A stretch of DNA of 64,000 nucleotides from Spirometra erinaceieuropaei (Eukaryota > Platyhelminthes > Cestoda > Diphyllobothriidea > Diphyllobothriidae): the NCBI GenBank assembly GCA_902702965.1, contig CACRXP010000036.1, positions 240,180 to 304,179 on the forward strand, written 5' to 3'. The notes under the pieces are model-generated. The model was not told the DNA's origin. It saw only the letters and a program-made list of their open reading frames with translations, and searched no databases. Below are positions 12,095-22,338 of the stretch, piece after piece; position 1 is the first letter of the stretch; each line of letters opens with the position of its first letter. Made by a program: the position numbers and the translations under genes.

Positions 12095-12420
12095 CATGAT
12101 CCGGGAGGTCCGCAGAGTGTCATTTAATTGTCAGTATAGCTTCCGGAAAAGAACAGCTCTCATGTCCGACTTACTCTTATCCCACAAGAACCGCATCGGT
12201 GCGCCCAAGGATATGGATATAGCCATGTTACCATCATGGACTTTCGAAAAATTTTTGATACACCGCCGAACCAAGGACTGTTGTACAAACTCGAGACAAT
12301 GGGCAGTAATGCGAACTTTCCAAATGAACCGACAGCTTTCGCGCCGGTCGTCCCCGGGTTGTTTTTACCGTCCAGGAAAAGTCTGGTTGCTCACCGTTCC
12401 AAAGTACGGTTCCCCATGAT
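12095..12420 (+). pseudogene. non-LTR RT fragment (finger/palm)
   Basis: The frame starting near 12096 reads FNCQYSFRKRTALMSDLLLS, matching the Q-GFR-GRS---LL block. The next catalytic block appears in another frame as MDFRKIFDTPPNQGLLYKLE, equivalent to DF-KAFD-VPH--LL-KL. A frameshift lies between them. It is probably related to the CR1 tail piece at 13020-13240 on the same strand. Confidence 0.65.
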
Positions 12421-13019
12421 TTAGTACTGATTTCGCAAGACGTTCGTACTTCAAAAGAGCCATGTTTGTGGATGTCGTGAAGAGTTCGAATGTCATTCGT
12501 AGTGCTACCGATTAAGTTAGTCCGTTCGACCATCTAAGTCCCCTGAAGGGATGACTAAAATATTAGTATCCGCCTTTCAACGTCAGTGAATTCAACTTCA
12601 TCCACGTCACCCAGACGGATCCATAGACAGAAAAACACCCTTTTCTCAACGGAACAGTCTTACAAAATATGGAATCTCAGAGGGGTTTAGGACTGTCGAT
12701 ATCCGACTTCTTAATGTCACCCATTCATTATGCGACGTTGGTAAAAGCCTCAATTCCCGTGCTAAACATCCTCATAAGAACCCTGCAAAGTTTGTTGAAG
12801 ACCCCTTTCGCTAGATCTCCTGACATTTTACGACCTTTTTGCGGTATATGATACACATTTGGAGGCATCTGCCTATTCAAATTCAAACGATTTTTACAAG
12901 TATCAAAAAATGCCATCAAAGTAGTCGGGGATTAAAACTCGCTTCCTTAAATAATCCACCATACAAATTAAACATTTTTTTATTTGAGCTATAGGCAAAC
13001 GCTGCATATTGCGAATTAA
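12421..13019. other. no recognisable feature
   Basis: This lies between two CR1-like pieces on the plus strand and is probably decayed element body. No motif can be named. Confidence 0.35.
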
Positions 13020-13240
13020 TTACACTTTGACGACCTCTCTGAATTCACCACCACAACCCAACCTGGAGTTCACCGAGCAAAACTTCGTATTCAACGGGCA
13101 GGACTGAATATGAGGAAGTTCACATTCTCAATTAGGGTGTACTTCCCATAAGTCGTCCCCGCAGATATCTGGATGGCATAGTCAGTAAACAGCTTAAAAG
13201 TAACATCGATAGATTTATAATCTAACATTAACGTAAACAC
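13020..13240 (+). pseudogene. CR1-type RT C-terminal tail fragment
   Basis: One plus-strand frame reads LSEFTTTTQPGVHRAKLRIQ and RAGLNMRKFTFSIRV. It aligns by eye with the C-terminus of the CR1 copy at 754-1400 (FFEFATTT, LRTQQARLDVRKFSFSVRV). Stops follow. Confidence 0.65.
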
Positions 13241-13754
13241 TTAGTTTTTCTGTGAATAACCCCGCGTTTCGCTTGCAGATAGGTTGCTCGGATGTTCACA
13301 TATTTTTCCCCGTTACTGTGAATTGAAACAAGTGTAATCCCTATAAACAGTACTCTCGTGTATATGATCCTCAACCGTCGGGATGAGTACACTAAGGGCT
13401 GTCCCTTGAAGGTTGGCGGTCCCTTAATTTTGTGTGCTCATTACAGTCTTATTGAATCAGACAACTGCAAGATCATGCGTGTCAACGGCGGTATGAACCG
13501 GTAAGATATTCGAGGTCTAAGCAATCGGTAGCTCAGCCGTCGCTGACGACGATGTCCATCATGTGCTCCACATCAAGTTGAAGCAGGGATGATGACTTGT
13601 GCGTGATTTCTTCTATAGTGAGTGTAGACTTGACCAGCATCTACTGCAGTCCCTCCCCCCTGGGCGCAGGTGTTTGGCGCGACCAGAGCCGTACCTAGGC
13701 GTGCCGTTGCACCTGGCTCGGATCCCATTAAGTGGGAGTGCTATGAAGGCCATA
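13241..13754. other. no recognisable feature
   Basis: Nothing recognised. Confidence 0.4.
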
Positions 13755-13925
13755 TCAAGAAGGAGCCATTTCGGCCTGACTCTTAGACCACCAGTCGGCT
13801 GCTCCACACAAACACACAACACTGGGCCGACTGCGAGGTCCAAGTTATCCAGTCAGTTGGTAATCTTTCAAGCCACAGCTTTTAGCGCATCGTGATAGGT
13901 TCAGGCGCGTCAGATTGTCATTAGC
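13755..13925 (+). repeat. local duplicated repeat, unit 1
   Basis: Homologous with 14160-14330. Both carry ordered blocks GGAGCCATTTCGGCCTG / GGGGCCGTTTCAGCCTG, an ACACT-GGGC-GACTGC block, CTTTCAAGCCACAG / CTTCCAAGCCACGG and GCATCGTGATAG / GCACCGTGATAG. Confidence 0.65.
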
Positions 13926-14159
13926 GAGGAAAATGCGTCAATTTGTCGACCTCACTCTCTCTTCCCATTCCCATGCCTCAGCCACTGTCCGACCCGGCCG
14001 GTAGACACATGGGGGGAATGGGCGCGGTGGCCGACATATCTAGCGACCTTGTCTGTGCGCGCCACGTGCACGACCCTGCCCCCCCCAAACACAAGCACTA
14101 GGATTTTGCACAACGGGGATTGAGCGGCGTACATTTTACATGCGTGACAGTGCCGTAGG

Positions 14160-14330
14160 TCACTTTGGGAAGGGGCCGTTTCAGCCTGGCTCCCAGCTCA
14201 CCAGCCCACCACTTCATATGAACACTTGCACAACTGGGCAGACTGCATGCACTGAGTTGGGGCGTCAGTCAGCAGCCTTCCAAGCCACGGTGCTTGACGC
14301 ACCGTGATAGTCTCAGAACCGGATCACACA
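14160..14330 (+). repeat. local duplicated repeat, unit 2
   Basis: A diverged second copy of the unit at 13755-13925, about 400 bp downstream in the same orientation. Confidence 0.65.
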
Positions 14331-14479
14331 TGAAGCAGAGGAGCCGCATGGAGACGGAGCCGAGACGCACACTTTCCGCTTGCGTGAGAGGTGTCAATTG
14401 CGTGCTTGTGTTGTTTGTTGACGGGTGATGTTAATGTGTGTGCTGGTGGGGGAAGCTGTGACGGTGTGGTGTAGCCGAA

Positions 14480-16050
14480 GGTTGTCTACCGCAGGTTATC
14501 GTGAATGCGCACGTGTCCTAATAGGCCGATGCGGCGGATAAGTATGCGGGGTTGGTACGGACAGTGGAGACAGATTCGGCGAGTGTATGTCGGTGCTCCA
14601 GGCACTGATTCGGAAGTCTCTGTGCGATGAATTCGCAAGTGACCGACCAGGCCGATGTGTGAGGTGAATGCGCAATTTCAATGACGACAGGTATGAACCG
14701 AGTCCACATCGCTGGTGTTGGCGGGATGAGGTTGATGTCTGTTGGTCTGTCAGGATTGTGTGCAAGGATGGAAGTTGGCAGTGGGAGGACAGGAGCGCGA
14801 TCACTGTTGACTGTCGACGTGGGGACGAGGCAGACGTGGAGGGGAGAGATCGGGTAGGGTTGTCCGGGTGCTACACTTGGTGCGAAGGTGTCCAATAGGA
14901 CCGATTGATGCTCAGAACTTCCGTTGACATCGTGGGCAGGTCGGGAGTGGTTGGGCGTTGACGTTGCGGGGTGGGCACGGTTGAAATTTTCGAGCCTCGC
15001 GTTTGGCTTTGGCGGCGGTGATGGGTTCGATTTCGCTGCGCCTGTCTTCACTGCTCTCCTCCAGGCAAGTCGGTCCCGGACGAGTTAGTCTGCAGGCACA
15101 TCAAGAAAATCACCAGAGTGTACTTGTGGCGCCAGGCTTGACCTCCTCTCCGGCGAGAGCCTATGGCGACATCTCCATAGAAGAGCCGTTTGGGTAACCG
15201 TTCGTTGTCCATCCGCACGAGGTGGCCGCCCCAACGTAGTTGCGGCTGTCTCAGCATGGCGTAGATGTTGAGGATCCCCGTCTGTTCAAATACGTCTGTG
15301 TCAGGGATCCACTCCTGCCACCTCAGCTTCAATACCCGTCGGAGACAGCTAAGGTTGACGTGTTTGAGTCTTCGCACCTGCTTCTTTTACGCCGTCCGGG
15401 TCTCCGCTCCATACAGCTGCGTCGACAGGATGACTGCCTTGTACATCTTGAATTTGGTGTTGAGAGGGAGACCGTGACGGTTCCAGGCGGTGTTTTTCAG
15501 ACGGCCGAAGGCTTGGCTGACTTTGGAAATCCGGCGGGCCACTTCATCGTCGATCTTTGTGTTGCGGGAGAGAGTGTTGCCCAGGCAGGTGAAGTTATCC
15601 CCGACTTGCAGTTGGGTTCCATTCCCGCTGAGTTGCGGCGCATTGTGGACAGTGTTGGGTGGCGGTTGGTGCATGACCACCGTCTTTTCCGTGTTGATGA
15701 CCAGACCAAAGTTCTCGCAGGCGGCAGAGAAGAGATCCATGTTCTTTCGCATGTCCCCTTCCGAGGTAGTGTTGAGGGCACAGCCATCCGCGAAGAGAAG
15801 TTCGTGGACGCTGGTTGGGAATACACATGACCGGAAGTGCATCATCCGATGGTTGATTTGTCCTTCCTTTCTGTGGGCGATGCGGATCCCGGGCGTTCGT
15901 CACGGTAGGCGTCTATCAGCATGGTAGGTAACATGAGACTGACGAGTATAGGCGCGAGGACGCAGTCCTGCTCTACCCCGTTGGTCATTTTGAATGCCTC
16001 TAAGACGTTTAGCTTAAAACGCTTCCAGGTAAATTCTATAAGAAGCATGA
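14480..16050 (-). pseudogene. RTE-like non-LTR retroelement with C-terminal C2H2 zinc-finger tail, copy 1
   Basis: Read right to left. The RT block FKMTNGVEQDCVLAPILVSLM (16048-15842 frame) is followed by [16 protein letters not shown] (15845-15387 frame). There FADD is FADG, so catalysis should be lost. Next come [41 protein letters not shown], and (15377-15048) CLRRVLKLRWQEWIPDTDV and LRWGGHLVRMDNERLPKRL. After a proline-rich linker a decayed zinc-finger tail reads TSHIGLVGHLRIHRTET, then GLLGHVRIHDNLR in a frame with stops. The tail matches the intact-looking fingers at 63278-64000. Several frameshifts exist, and the 5' endonuclease part is absent (5' truncation near 16050). Confidence 0.8.
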
Positions 16051-17688
16051 TGCCAGCTTCCTGCTAAACTCAACGAAGAATGTTACCACATTCGCCAGCT
16101 TTGTGGGATTGGATAGATATCGTCTATATTTCTAGATTTCGTGTTTCTTGAATGGCATATGGTCAGGCATGGACAATGATAGCAGTCTTTATATATGTAT
16201 GTTGTGATTCTAGGATGCCATGGCTATTCTATATTTAGAAGTAACCTTGACTGGTGCTAAGAAATGTTAAAGGCCATAATTTGGGGTTATCGGTTAGGGA
16301 CGTTTCTTGTGCTGAGACAGGATAGTCTGCGCATCGACCTAGTCAGTAAGTTTCACTGTTAAAGGGAAAAAGTGACGCGCATGTGGTCGGTCGCTCGACT
16401 AGTGGGTGAAGCAGAACCACAGACCATCTTGGAAGTGATAAAAATTATTTAAGTTCCCATGGTTGTGCCTCAGCACTGCGCTCGTACTTGTTGTTGGCTA
16501 CGTCGTAACCCATCCCTGAAGAACTGCTTCCTCAGCATTAGTGCTGATAAAACTGGCTTTCAAAGCAGACATGATCAGCTGCACGGAGTAACTCAAGCGC
16601 TTGTGGAGTAAGAAGCGAGTTTGCATAACTCACACTGATTTTGACCCGTGAAAACTATCATAAAGTGGCAATCACAGAAGCCTGGACAAATGCAGACACC
16701 TTTTGTCCACAGTTTGCTATTGATTACTATTCCACCGGCGGGAATTTTCGTCAAGGTTACCGATCTGGTAGAAGTTGTATCCTCAATACATGTTTCAACT
16801 GAAATCCTCTACCTCTCCATCCCTTGAAAATCTCAAGATAAAAACAGAAATACTTAAGATGTAAACACTCATTCGTCCAATTCTACCATAATTGTCTAAC
16901 GGTAACAAATATCCAGGCTGCTGAGGATGAATAGCCGGTCGACACGCAGTCAAGAAGTAATAATGCTTGTGGGCTTCACTACGCCGTTGGTTTATCTAAC
17001 GACCTTATTGCAGATCACCGGAGAGAAAAGTCCTCATGCTGGACGTCCAACCGTTTGAATCAGATCATGAAATTTCTCGCAGGATTTCTTCCGAACCAAC
17101 GGCCATTCTGTCTCGACTTCATTTTCCTGTCAGCTGACAGGGAAAATTTCGTTTGTAGCAGTGAGCGTCCACCGCGTGAAACCGGTTATGTTTTGATAGC
17201 CTTCAGTATTGACTTTAGTTTCCGCAGATGCAGTCTGCACAAAACCGTAGTGGGACGCAGACAGTCCGTTGCTAAGAAACGTGCATTCAGACCACGCTGG
17301 TCGTCCTTTGATTTGGAAGAGATGTCAGGAATTCACAACGAATGTACTCTTATGAAGCAGAACATGTACGAAGTATATATTCCTGTACATATGCAACAAA
17401 TGATATTAAGGTATTTGCCCCTGGACATCGCAATAGGTCTGACGATGTGCCCTTATGAGGAACAAGTGGGGAAAAAGACAGAAGACAGAAATCGCGGGTT
17501 AACTTCTGTTTGACATATGGAAGTGAAACATTTGGTCTGTGGTTTGTGGCCAAATCCCCTACAGGGAAGGACTAATGGATTCTGTCAGGGCTAAAAAAAT
17601 ACTACAGCAGCGTCCTTAAGCACAGAAGAACGTCCAGAATACGATTGTACTCAGGGACAGCCAGATGAAGAAAGACGATGGTAATACT
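16051..17688. other. no recognisable feature
   Basis: The plus-strand ORF at 17055-17513 (152 codons) has no domain that I recognise and no sign of exon structure. I do not call it a gene. Confidence 0.4.
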
Positions 17689-17690
17689 CC

Positions 17691-18140
17691 CTCCTTTCGG
17701 TTAGATCGCAGTTGGTAGCCAGGACCCGTATTAGAGTTGGCGAGACGGTTTGTTTACTGGGGCTATTTTGTAGGGCTCCATCATCACAACTGACCCATTT
17801 GGCTTCCGTTTTACGTTTGAGGTTAGGATTAGGGTACGGGTTAATGCTTTCCCATTTTCGGGTTAGGGTTATGCATTTAGACTTAGATTTTCGGGTTACG
17901 GTTAGGGCTTGAGCGTATGATTAGGTTTCAGTATTACGATTAGGTTTTTCAGTTACGGCTATTTCTAATGGCTACGGCTACGGTTACAATTTCTGTCAGG
18001 GTTAGGGTTGCCGTTAGGGTTAACGGCTAACGTTTACGGTCGAGGTTAGGGTTAGGGCTAGCGTTCAGGTTAGGATTAGAGTTAAGGTCGCCGCCCGCTT
18101 CCCCATTCCTGGCTACCAACTGCGATCTAGCCCTCCTTTC
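17691..18140. mobile_element. non-autonomous Merlin-like TIR element carrying TTAGGG-like repeats
   Basis: A 26-bp terminal inverted repeat at 17699-17724 and 18107-18132 matches at 25 of 26 positions. It begins GGTTAGATCGCAG and ends inward with GTAGCCAGGA. The element is 434 bp and is flanked by a direct 8-bp repeat CTCCTTTC (17691-17698 and 18133-18140), a target-site duplication of the size expected for Merlin/IS1016-type transposons. The interior (about 17815-18090) is a degenerate array of GGTTAGGGTTA-type units. The identical 26-bp end occurs at 62160-62185, next to the Merlin transposase remnant. No coding sequence is present, so this copy would need a transposase in trans. Confidence 0.75.
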
Positions 18141-19353
18141 GAGCAATGAGCGCAAGCTGCTTATCTAGGTAGCAGGACGCGTATGCTTCTCTATTTCACC
18201 AGGTCAATTTTCCAAGTGGAAAATTCAATGAATGTGAACACTATCCATCGAAGTTAGGTATCAGACCGATAACTGTCCTCCGAACATTCTTTTATCCAGT
18301 GTCGGATATCTCCCTAGTTGGTTTGCTTGAGGTCCTCCTTAGGGGAGTTATTCTCTCAAACGACCAGATGTCGAACCTTGTTACTCCTCCATCGACGCAA
18401 GTAACCCGACGACTGACATCATTCTGCCACACTCTTGGCTTCATCAGCACTAGGTTACTTTCCTTCAAGCTACAAACTTACATGTTGCAGCCATCCTGGC
18501 CTCCTCTGAGAGTGATCGTGCATGATGAGCGTTTTAATTAAAGCTGAGATCCCTGACATGATGCTTGACAGAGGAAAGGATCTCGAAACGGTCTCAGCAA
18601 AGCCTTGGACAGAACTACTTCTCAAACAGCTTTTTTGGCTAGTGTTAGTGCTATCAACCTATGATACACTTGCGAGTTATTACTTCACACAGCTAGCTTA
18701 CGTTTACAAACGGCTTAAAAACTATGAATCAATCACAGATGTATGCTTCCACCTAGGAAAGGCCCGTTGGGACGCCCACACTGTGAAAACAGGTCCTCTG
18801 GAAATGCTTATAACGCTCAATTCCCCAAAACTAACCCTGGGGAACTTAGCAAAGAAGTTGTGCACGATGTCTAATGGCTAAATTATTTCTATAGCCGAAT
18901 TTGCTGATAACCTGAGAGCCCTAACTTGAAATGGCATTTAGAACCCCACTAACACAGTCTTTTTGCATTATGGGTTAACTTTGTTAGTATCCACTTTCGG
19001 CTGTTTTTTTTTTGTGACATAAAAAATACTTCGGTAATGGGCGGAATCTGACCATCCACAGTAACATCCATGGGAAAATGGGTTTTATTCATCTATATCC
19101 GGGGAATTAAACTTATGACTGGGGCTATAACCTCGCCAGCAGAATGCCTCATATTCTACGGCCTTAAATACCGGATTCGGGCGGGCAAAAGGCCTCTATC
19201 CCCTGGATTCCACCCCTGCTAGAACATATCCCTGTCTTAAGGTCTGGGCTAAACCGATAGGGGGATCCATAATCTAGCCCAAGCGGTAGTTCATATTTTG
19301 TTTTTAGCCCAAGTGAAAAATAATCCGGCAGACTGACTCAAACGCAGATAACG
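18141..19353. other. no recognisable feature
   Basis: The ORF at 18522-18881 (119 codons) is not recognised. No repeats were seen. Confidence 0.4.
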
Positions 19354-19416
19354 TACAGTGAGTGACCTATCTCATGAAATGTTGGCTGAAATTCATGAGA
19401 TAGGTCACTCACTGTA
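19354..19416. repeat. minimal copy of foldback element (perfect 25-bp hairpin)
   Basis: Arms 19354-19378 and 19392-19416 are perfectly complementary, with a 13-nt loop. The arm starts TACAGTGAGTGACC and equals the outermost end of the 1-kb foldback elements at 37516-38499 and elsewhere. TA lies at both outer edges. It looks like a terminal remnant after deletion of almost the whole element. Confidence 0.8.
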
Positions 19417-20604
19417 GGTACGCACCTTGCGTTGACGAAGTTGTAGAAACAGTCGTATGCAAAACCTATCTGCTTTCGGCCAATCTGCCGAATAATTATC
19501 GCGCCTGTTAACAGTGGGGACAAAATTGCGGCGAATGGCGTCTTGGATTTGGTCGACCAGTTTTGTCAATTGCGAGCACTTGCGATTTCTGCAGGTGAAG
19601 CCAAGTTCAATAACTGTGTGTTCGCATAGCAACCAAGGCCTAGGACTACTGCGCACCCTGTGTTCGCTACCTGCTGTCGCTGATGAGAGGTTTGAGTTTG
19701 ACTTCAGAAGAATAAAGTCTAAGTTCTAGCGGTCGAGTCTTCACCTAGGCAACTACCTCCTGGAACTGAGCCCTTCGTGTCTCCTGACGTTTTTAGCTTG
19801 TTTGTCACCCGCCCTCCCACGTGACCTTGAATGTTTTCGAGCCCAACCGACAAGATATGGGTTAGTGTTAGGGTTAGGGATGAGGCAATAGGAGCGAAGA
19901 GGCGACTTCCAGGAAGTAGTCGCGAAGGAGACACGATCGCTGGAACAAGAGCATTGTTATGGAATTTTGAGCACGGCCATCTGTATTATCGGAGTGGTGG
20001 GAGTTCCTGTTCCCCTGTCTTATAAAGTTTGTGAATCAAAGTGTTCATGCTGTTTCGTGTTTCGTGCATAATGAGCGTTGAACTTCCTCTCTCTCGGCCG
20101 AGCACTTTGTTTTTGGAGCGTTATTATTTCTTTTTTAGTCTGTAGGCATGATAAAAGTAGATCCACTCGTAGATGCACTTCAGTGGAGAAAAATGTATTC
20201 CGTTCAACTGAGTACTAAAGGCAGTTTTGCATACTACCCAATGTCTGGGATTCAGGAACCTGGAATGTATAAAAGGCAGTGAAATAGAAGACTCTAACTT
20301 AGACAGAGGGGTCTGTGTTCCCAAGCTGCTTCAAGTAAACGCTGAAAATCTACCATCTATTTTGCATCTGCCAACAAAAAGATAAATGTTCTATTCCCCT
20401 TGATCGTTTTATGTCCAGGCTCTTTGCAACTGCATCATCCAGTCTTCACACACCATTAGATCAAATTGTTTGGTACGATTCCTTACGGGAGTCTCAAAAA
20501 TCATTATCGCTGCTGAAATGCCGGAAAGACTCTATTGAAGAATGAGAAGATAAAAAGAACAATCGTCTTCACAGAAGACAGTGAGAAGTTAGGTTAACCA
20601 TTGT
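19417..20604. other. 3' flank of Pitx; repeat debris
   Basis: This lies downstream of the Pitx stop codon (minus strand), so its right part should hold the 3' UTR. I saw no convincing AATAAA on the minus strand. Around 19865 a few TTAGGG-like units occur. Near 19922 a GGAGACACGATCG...GGAACAAGAG string matches part of the 1.05-kb repeats at 32070 and 51285. Confidence 0.4.
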
Positions 20605-22338
20605 TCAGCAGTTTTGATTAGCAGAGATTAGGACTCTGTCCTCTTCTTCTTCATCATCTTCCTCCGCCTCATCTTCCTCGTCATCTTCATCCTCATCCTC
20701 CCCCTCCTCCTCCTCCTCCTCTTCGAAGTCCTCTTCACCAGTGGGTTCAAGCTTTCCAGGATTTGTAAAGTAAGCCTCGCCAGCGTTGTCGATGAGAGTG
20801 TCTTTGAGCCTTAGGTCGTAAAAGGGTGGCGATGACCGCAATGGGACTGTTGAGGGTGCAGCCGTCAGCGCCGGAGTTGCGATGCGCAAAGGAGAACTGT
20901 GTGGTTGCTGCGGTATGCGATGAAACTCACGGAAATGCATACCGACTGTTTCCATCAGGAGGTCACAGTCTGGCTTTGTGCAGTCACCGTGAATGCTTTG
21001 GCTGTCTTCCTCACCCGATGACTGGGACCGCTTTATCATTCGCGCCCCGTTGTCACTGGAATCAACCTTCTGGACAAAGTTCAGTGATGTCCATGGCGCA
21101 CAGCCGCGATCCTGATCTGACTCAGAAAATTGGAGCAATGATGAGGATTGAGCGGGATCGATAGAAGAGCGGGCAAAGTCCCTCGACTTAAGGCAGGTTT
21201 CGTCCTCAGTCAGATTATAGTTCCTCTGGATGAGAGACAAGTGGTCCGGGTCAATCTTCGAGACAGATAGGTAGGCGTTAGATGAGCTCATCAGTTCATT
21301 GGTCGCGGCGGTCGGAAGACCACAGAAACTTGAATGGGGTTCACGTGCTACATCAGTAATAGGAAGCGGAGGCTTCGTAAAGTCGAATCTCTCCTCTAAC
21401 TTCTCAATAGCTTTTCCGGAGAAACTGGATGCGCCTGAAATGCTGCCTTCCACGGGATCCGTCTTGAATGCTGAGAAGTCGAAAGAAAGGTGAGATGTAG
21501 GAGGGGGTAAGGTGATACTGTTACCGCTGCTGTTGTTGTTGTTGTTGCTGTCAAGTGTCTGGACAGGGAGACCCCATGGAAACTGGCCAAACGCTGATAT
21601 TGGCTCACTGTGGCCCTGCCGACCCACAGACTGCCACGCTGCCATGGCGACGGCTGCGGCTGTTGACAAATCGGATCGCGTGTAATCGGCATTCACGGTG
21701 GTAGGGGCTTGTGCCGCAGAAGAAAAACCTAATCTTAGACTGAAAGGAGGACTGAGTACAGCTCCACCAAAGTAGCGAGACGCTTCACTTTCCCTTCTAC
21801 TTGGATCCGCTGGCAGTAAAATATCTGATGAAGGACTCAGTCTTGGTGTGGCGGCTGCGGCGGAGGCCGTGGTGGCTGTTACTGTTGTCAGTGAAGACGA
21901 GGACGGTGCCGAAATGTGGGGTGGTGGGCCGAGAGGACCGGTCTCTAGGGGCTGGACAGCAAACGGTTCAGGCCTAGGGAGAAGACCGCCACCTGGCATG
22001 TAGGCAATGTAACCAGGAGCCTCTGCGATTGGGCATGTATGAGGCAACAGGGGCTCTGGTCCCCTCATTTGGGAACTCCGGTCTGTGGCCAGGTCGCGAC
22101 TGAAGGGAGACTTGAAAAGGTACTCTGGTGGTGACGGACTGCAAAACATCGGTGGTTGTGGCAGGTGCTGGGGACTGAGGAGTGAGTGCTGGGGTGCCAT
22201 AGTGGAGGCCAGGGAGAGGGACATGGGCCCTGAACCGCCGAGTAGTAAGGGAGCAAACGGATGTCCGAAGCTGCCACGAAGAGCCTCCAGATGTCTTTCG
22301 CGTTTACGCCACTTGGCCCGTCTGTTCTTGAACCACAC
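20605..22338 (-). CDS. pitx: Pitx homeobox gene, last coding exon
   Basis: This exon encodes the end of the homeodomain plus a 560-residue C-terminal region. Reading on the minus strand it opens directly after a good splice acceptor (ACTTTACTTTTAG at 22339-22351) with VWFKNRRAKWRKRER. That is the third recognition helix with Lys50 and Asn51, the bicoid-like specificity found in Pitx proteins. The upstream exon (30087-30714) supplies homeodomain residues 1-46, and the frame joins exactly. The rest is rich in Pro, Ser and Ala, with Ala/Thr and Asn runs, as in transactivation regions. The last 50 residues contain a very acidic Glu/Asp tract. A clear OAR motif (SLRLKAKQH-like), normal in Pitx, is missing; only FYDLRLKDTL resembles its core. 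The GTG at 22338 is an internal codon, not a start. The stop is at 20605-20607. Pitx controls neuronal and axial development in animals; the exact role here is inferred. Confidence 0.93.
   Translation of the reverse strand: MWFKNRRAKWRKRERHLEALRGSFGHPFAPLLLGGSGPMSLSLASTMAPQHSLLSPQHLPQPPMFCSPSPPEYLFKSPFSRDLATDRSSQMRGPEPLLPHTCPIAEAPGYIAYMPGGGLLPRPEPFAVQPLETGPLGPPPHISAPSSSSLTTVTATTASAAAATPRLSPSSDILLPADPSRRESEASRYFGGAVLSPPFSLRLGFSSAAQAPTTVNADYTRSDLSTAAAVAMAAWQSVGRQGHSEPISAFGQFPWGLPVQTLDSNNNNNSSGNSITLPPPTSHLSFDFSAFKTDPVEGSISGASSFSGKAIEKLEERFDFTKPPLPITDVAREPHSSFCGLPTAATNELMSSSNAYLSVSKIDPDHLSLIQRNYNLTEDETCLKSRDFARSSIDPAQSSSLLQFSESDQDRGCAPWTSLNFVQKVDSSDNGARMIKRSQSSGEEDSQSIHGDCTKPDCDLLMETVGMHFREFHRIPQQPHSSPLRIATPALTAAPSTVPLRSSPPFYDLRLKDTLIDNAGEAYFTNPGKLEPTGEEDFEEEEEEEGEDEDEDDEEDEAEEDDEEEEDRVLISANQNC

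Noticed and set aside
14518..15051. 177-codon Pro/Ser/Thr-rich minus ORF as an independent gene
   Set aside because: It is the shifted frame of the zinc-finger tail of the RTE-like element.
15240..15927. Plus-strand ORFs of 145-196 codons
   Set aside because: Antisense shadows of the reverse transcriptase on the minus strand.
17055..17513. 152-codon plus ORF
   Set aside because: No recognisable domain, no splice context or repeat match; too little to call a gene.
20826..21164. 112-codon plus ORF inside the Pitx exon
   Set aside because: Antisense shadow of the Pitx coding exon.
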